Assembly (NCBI GenBank): GCA_024138015.1 | Contig: JAMXBB010000003.1 | Coordinates: 11,378,341 to 11,442,340, forward strand | Reading direction: 5' to 3' | Origin: Lumnitzera littorea | Taxonomy: Eukaryota; Streptophyta; Magnoliopsida; Myrtales; Combretaceae | DNA: 64,000 nucleotides | Part shown: in pieces, positions 60,042 to 64,000 of the stretch | Position numbering within the stretch: position 1 is the first letter of the stretch | Layout of the letters: each line of letters starts with the position of its first letter | Program-made: the position numbers and the translations under genes | The notes under the pieces: generated by a model | Database searches by the model: none | Told to the model about the DNA's origin: nothing | The model's input: only the letters and a program-made list of their open reading frames with translations

Positions 60042-60669
60042 TTGGTGATTTCTTCCCCTTCTACTCGAGAAAGGGTGAATAGTTCAGGGGAGCTTGGAAG
60101 AAGTGTCAAGTCTTCTCGGATGAAGTACTCCTCATCTAGGGTTAAATCTTGTTTAGTTACTTGGTGCACCAAAGAAACAAGGCCACACACCCTTGATCTA
60201 GTTATTGGCCCTTTATTCATATCATCCCCTCTAATCTATTTGATATTTGGGATCAAATCTTGCTCAGCATTAGATAGCTCATCCTCAAGGATGTATGGGT
60301 GGAGATCAGCAAAGTTGAAAGTGTCGAAGACTCCATAATCTTCAAGCAGATCTACCTTATAGGCATTAGGGTTGATCTTCTCGATCACTTTGAAAGGTCC
60401 ATCTACTCTTTGGGACTGCTTGTTCTTCCTTGTGTTAAGGAATTAGTCCTTGCTAAGGCGAATCCAGACCAAGTCTCCGAGTTGGAATTCCCTAATTCTT
60501 CTTCCTCGGCCTCTCGTTTCGAGCTTAGTAGCAACTCGAATAAGATGGTCGATGACCTTCTGATGCATAGCTCGAATGGCTTTGGATCTTTCAATTGCTT
60601 AGGGATCTTCAATGTGATTAGATGAGGAGATTAGATCAAGTGGGAGCTCAAGATTACATCTACATGCAA

Positions 60670-60677
60670 CTTTGAAG
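60670..60677. repeat. Left 8-bp target duplication of the hAT element
   Basis: CTTTGAAG is identical to 62095-62102. An 8-bp duplication is the hAT hallmark. Confidence 0.9.
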
Positions 60678-62094
60678 TAACATTGTGCATACGGGTTAAA
60701 CGGGCCAACTTGGCCCGATCCGTAGGTTAAATGAGCTGAATTATTTTAGCCCGCTTTTAAAGGAGTCAAATTTTGGTTGGCTTAGCCCAACCCATATGAG
60801 CTGGTGAGTTAAATGAGCCAATTCGCTAACCTATCCCATTTAACCCACTTTAATGGGTTAAAGTTATTATAAGTTGGTTTGTCTAGATTTTTTATAGTTC
60901 CATCTAAGTTAATCCAATCAAGGGGGGGGGGGGGGGGAATTAAATATATACCAATACTAATAAAACTTGGAGTGAAGTATCTCATTCCTAGAATGGAAAA
61001 GAAAAAGAAATAGTTTTCGATATGAACAACAAAACCCAGATAAACATTAAAAATTTTAATTAAAAAAAAGAATGGCTAAACATAAAGAACATCTTGATTC
61101 TTGACCAAAAAAGAATAATAATAATGAACCTCTAAAGCCGAGAAATATGATTTGAGTACTTGTAGTGTAGTTATAGCAAAGATCACAAGCTTTCAATATC
61201 AAACTCCTTTTTCGAAGATATAATACAACTAGCTTCAACGTAATAGATAGGTCATAATTTTATTTTTCATGTTTTGATTTTTCTCAATCTAATTCTTTTT
61301 ATTTTTCTTTAACTAAATCATATTTTTCTTCTCAATAAGTCCGAAAATAACATATTATAAATTAATCACAATAGGGGGAAAAAAAAAAAAAGAAAAGGCA
61401 CTGGCAAAACCCATTGCACTTTACAGCAACAAATGAAAAATATAAGCTTCCTAGAACATAAAATAAGTTGTTTATTGTGTTGTATACCGTACTACCTTAT
61501 TGCGACAATGGATGGTAGATGGTAGACGATGCATGGTGGATTGTAGACAGTACTTAGCAAATAGTATCGTTGGTCTTGGTCGATGCCCATTGACTTGTTG
61601 TGAGAATTGAAAAATGCAACGAGTAAGCCAAAGAGTGATGTGAAGAGAGGATTGAAGAGTTAAGATTAAAGTTTAGAAGGTGGAAACTAAAGAGTGATAG
61701 TATTACAGTAATTAGGGTTTTGATATTTAAAAATAAAATATTATTATTATTTTGTTTCTATTATTATAATTTGATCATCACATCAGTCATCACTTTTCAA
61801 GTTGTACATCAATACATGTACTGTTACATGAAGAACATTTTCTTAGTTAATGGCCCACCACCCACTTAGTATTATGTTACATGTTGTTTATGTTGGGCAA
61901 CGTCATTTATTAAAAAAAAAAAAAAGGCGAGTCAGCCCTGCCCGTTACAGGTTGGCTTACTTTAGCCTGCAAGTAAAACGGGTCAAGCCAAAATAACCTA
62001 CTTTTTTAATGGGCTAAAACCTTTGATCCAAACCCACTTTTAAAGCGAGTTAAATAAATCGGTTTGTGAGCCAAAGCCCACTTGCATAGCTCTA
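60678..62094. mobile_element. Non-autonomous hAT element inside element D
   Basis: The ends read TAACATTGTGCATACGGG and, on the other strand, TAGAGCTATGCAAGTGGGC, an imperfect terminal inverted repeat. The subterminal parts are full of GGGTTAAACGGGCC / GGCCCG and CCCACTTT / TAGCCC phrases, typical of plant hAT ends. Perfect CTTTGAAG copies flank it. At 1417 bp with no transposase motif, it depends on a partner elsewhere. The integrase sequence of D continues directly on both sides. Confidence 0.88.
60922..60937 (+). repeat. Run of 16 G
   Basis: A mononucleotide G tract inside the hAT element. It is length-unstable and able to stack as a quadruplex; the exact count may be affected by sequencing. 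Confidence 0.85.
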
Positions 62095-62102
62095 CTTTGA
62101 AG
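62095..62102. repeat. Right 8-bp target duplication of the hAT element
   Basis: The second copy of CTTTGAAG; after it the minus-strand integrase reading resumes. Confidence 0.9.
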
Positions 62103-64000
62103 GGTGGCTTCTTGGTGACACTATGGACGATTCAATTGTAAGCAAATTCAATGATCGACAAGCACATATCCCAATCAGTTAGACTCCTCCCAATAGCAAT
62201 TCACAGTAGATTCCTTAAGGTCCTATTGACGACCTTAGTCTATCCATCTATTTAAGGGTTACAAGATGTACTGAACAACAACTTGGTTCCCAATCACTTC
62301 CAAAGGGTCTTCTAAATATGGCTTAAGAACTTAGGGTTTCAATTAAACACTATAGTTCTCGATACTTTATGTAGCTTGATCACTTCCTGGTAAAAGAGAA
62401 AAGAAATAGCTAAAGCATCGTTAATTCGATTGCATAGCATAAGCCATGCCATCTTGCTGAAATGGTCCATGAATACCATTATGGAGTCCTTCCTATGGGA
62501 CATTCTCAACAAACCCAATAAAAAGTCTATGCTTAGCTCAAACTACAGTCTAATTAGGATGGGTAATGACTAATAGGGTACTTATTCAGCTCGATTCTTT
62601 GCTCTATGATAGGGTGCACATCTCTCAATTATAGATTGTCTCGGCCAAAAGAATCTTGAAGCCATTACCTCATAGGTTCTATGTTTGCCAAAATGGCTAG
62701 ATAATCCACTTCCATGCGCTTCACATACTAATAGTTCTCACAAAGAACAAGTTGAGATACACGATTTTCCTCTCCTAAACAGGTATCCATCATCCTTGTG
62801 ATAATCATCAATTGCTCAATCATCCTTGTATCTAGCATAAAACAGGCTAAAATGTAGGTCCTCAGCATATAAACCCTTAATCACCGAAAATCTAAGAAGT
62901 CTTGTTTGAAGTTCGGTCAAGAGGGCATGTCATCAAGATAAGGCATCAACCACTACATTGTTCTTACCAATCTCATACTCAACAACACAAGAACATCCGT
63001 CCATGAATTCAATCCACTTAGCTTGTCTCTTAGATAGCTTAGGTTAGCTCTTCAAGTATTTTAGTGACTCATGGTCAGTATAGATTACAAACTCTCTAAG
63101 CAATAAGTAATGTTGCCAAACAGTTAAAGCTCAAATCAAGGAGTAGAACTCCTTGTCATACATAGAGTAATTTAGTGTAGCTCATTGAAGCTTCTCACTA
63201 ACGTAGGCAACAGCTCATCCTTCTTGCATAAGCATGGCACTTATACAAAGTCTTGATGCATCGCATTTCACTTCGAACACTTTATCAAAGTAGTAGTCAA
63301 CCTCCTCTTTACCTCCCCAAAATTTTGTTATTCTTTCTCTCCCCATTTGAACTCAATGTTTTTCTTAGATAATTCAGCCAGTAGAGCTATAATAGTATTA
63401 AAATTTCTTATGAAACAGCGATAAAAAGATGCTAAGCCTTGAAAACTTTGCATATCAGTAGAACAAGTCGATATGGGCTATTCAATGATCGTCTTAATCT
63501 TCTCTTTATCAATACATATTCCATATCCACTCACAGCAAAGCCTAAGAAGATTACCTTTGGTCGGAAGAAGTCATACTTCTTCAAATTAGCATGCGGTTT
63601 CTCAATTCAAAGCTTATCAAAGACGGCTCAGAGATGCTCACAATGTGTTTCTAAATCAAGGTTGTAAACAAGAATGTTATCAAAGTATACAACAATAAAC
63701 TTTCCGATCAATTCTCGAAGTACATAGTTCATCAACATCATAAATATGCTAAGTGCATTTGACAATCCAAAAGCAATAACTAGCCACTAATACAACCCAT
63801 ATCGAGTCTTAAATGTGATCTTCTACTCATCTCCTTCCCGCATTCTAATCTAGTGATACCTAGACTTGAGATCAATCTTAGAAAAGATCCTCACTCTATA
63901 CATCTCGTCAAGCATGTCATCAAGCTAAGGTATTCGGTACCTATACTTGATGATAATTCGATTGATAGCTCGATTGTCTACACATTCATCATGTGCCATC

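Larger units (their letters stand above)
60029..64000 (-). pseudogene. Ty3/gypsy pol of element D (RT, RNase H, integrase), broken, cut by the window edge
   Basis: On the minus strand, entering from the right edge: RT with SKIDLKSRYH (about 63885-63855) and FMMLMNYVLRELIGKFIVV (about 63745-63690). The catalytic box at 63687-63676 reads YFDN, so the second aspartate is lost. RNase H has LKCDAS/VKCDAS-type and YTDHESLKYL motifs (about 63090-63060). Integrase has a zinc-finger region about 62740-62620 and core phrases DSIMVFMDHFSKMAWLM (about 62495-62445) and CNRINDALAI. The hAT element (60678-62094) interrupts it. The C-terminus resumes with LGDLVWIRLSKD (60485-60450), DGPFKVIEKINPNAYKVDLL and FADLHPYILEDELSNAEQDL, ending at a stop at 60029. 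Stops are scattered, but the integrase tail is well kept. Confidence 0.9.

Overview
This window is plant nuclear DNA, probably from a dicot. It is AT-rich and has one ordinary intron-containing host gene (GT-AG introns). Around that gene lie decayed plant transposable elements: Ty3/gypsy and Ty1/copia LTR elements, large solo LTRs, a MULE with a plant mobile domain, PIF/Harbinger, hAT, an L1-type LINE and foldback/MITE repeats. Apart from the one gene, every recognisable coding stretch is a transposon relic with stops or frameshifts. I see no rRNA, convincing tRNA, CRISPR or bacterial-type operon.

Layout. 1-1745 is a Ty3/gypsy pol relic (A). 2046-11489 is a nearly full-length Ty3/gypsy element (B) with two LTRs, gag and pol; its 3' LTR is split by a 2.94 kb solo LTR (C1, 8163-11100) flanked by a perfect ATTTT duplication. 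11.5-17.1 kb is a minus-strand MULE whose transposase is followed by a plant mobile domain (PMD) region. 17437-18966 is a foldback repeat with arms of about 0.7 kb. 19-25 kb is AT-rich and I cannot assign it. 25.2-27.2 kb is an internally deleted relative of the MULE. 27.65-33.27 kb is the host gene: an untranslated first exon, then nine coding exons giving a 442-residue WD40 protein of the SPAC2A9.03-like / Arabidopsis At1g36070-At1g78070-like family.

Downstream of the gene there are a 125-bp tandem duplication, a foldback MITE, an hAT-like MITE and a third C-family LTR (C3) containing a Ty1/copia reverse transcriptase scrap. A LINE zinc-finger/RNase H relic follows at 44.5-45.8 kb on the minus strand. 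A second long C-family LTR (C2) occupies 46845-49960 in reverse orientation. Then come a MITE, a Ty3/gypsy gag relic, a 3.8 kb PIF/Harbinger element carrying both expected ORFs, and a minus-strand Ty3/gypsy element (D). D's integrase region is split by a 1417-bp hAT element with a perfect 8-bp target duplication; D runs off the right edge.

The elements do not work together as a system. They record serial insertion and decay: B received C1, D received the hAT, and C3 contains a copia scrap. In relic A the reading frame is intact and the damage is stop codons of the kind made by C-to-T change, which fits methylated, silenced transposon DNA. I found no convincing undescribed biological system. 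The most unusual items are the MULE-PMD composite with its deletion derivative, the long-LTR C family, and the 1.5 kb foldback.
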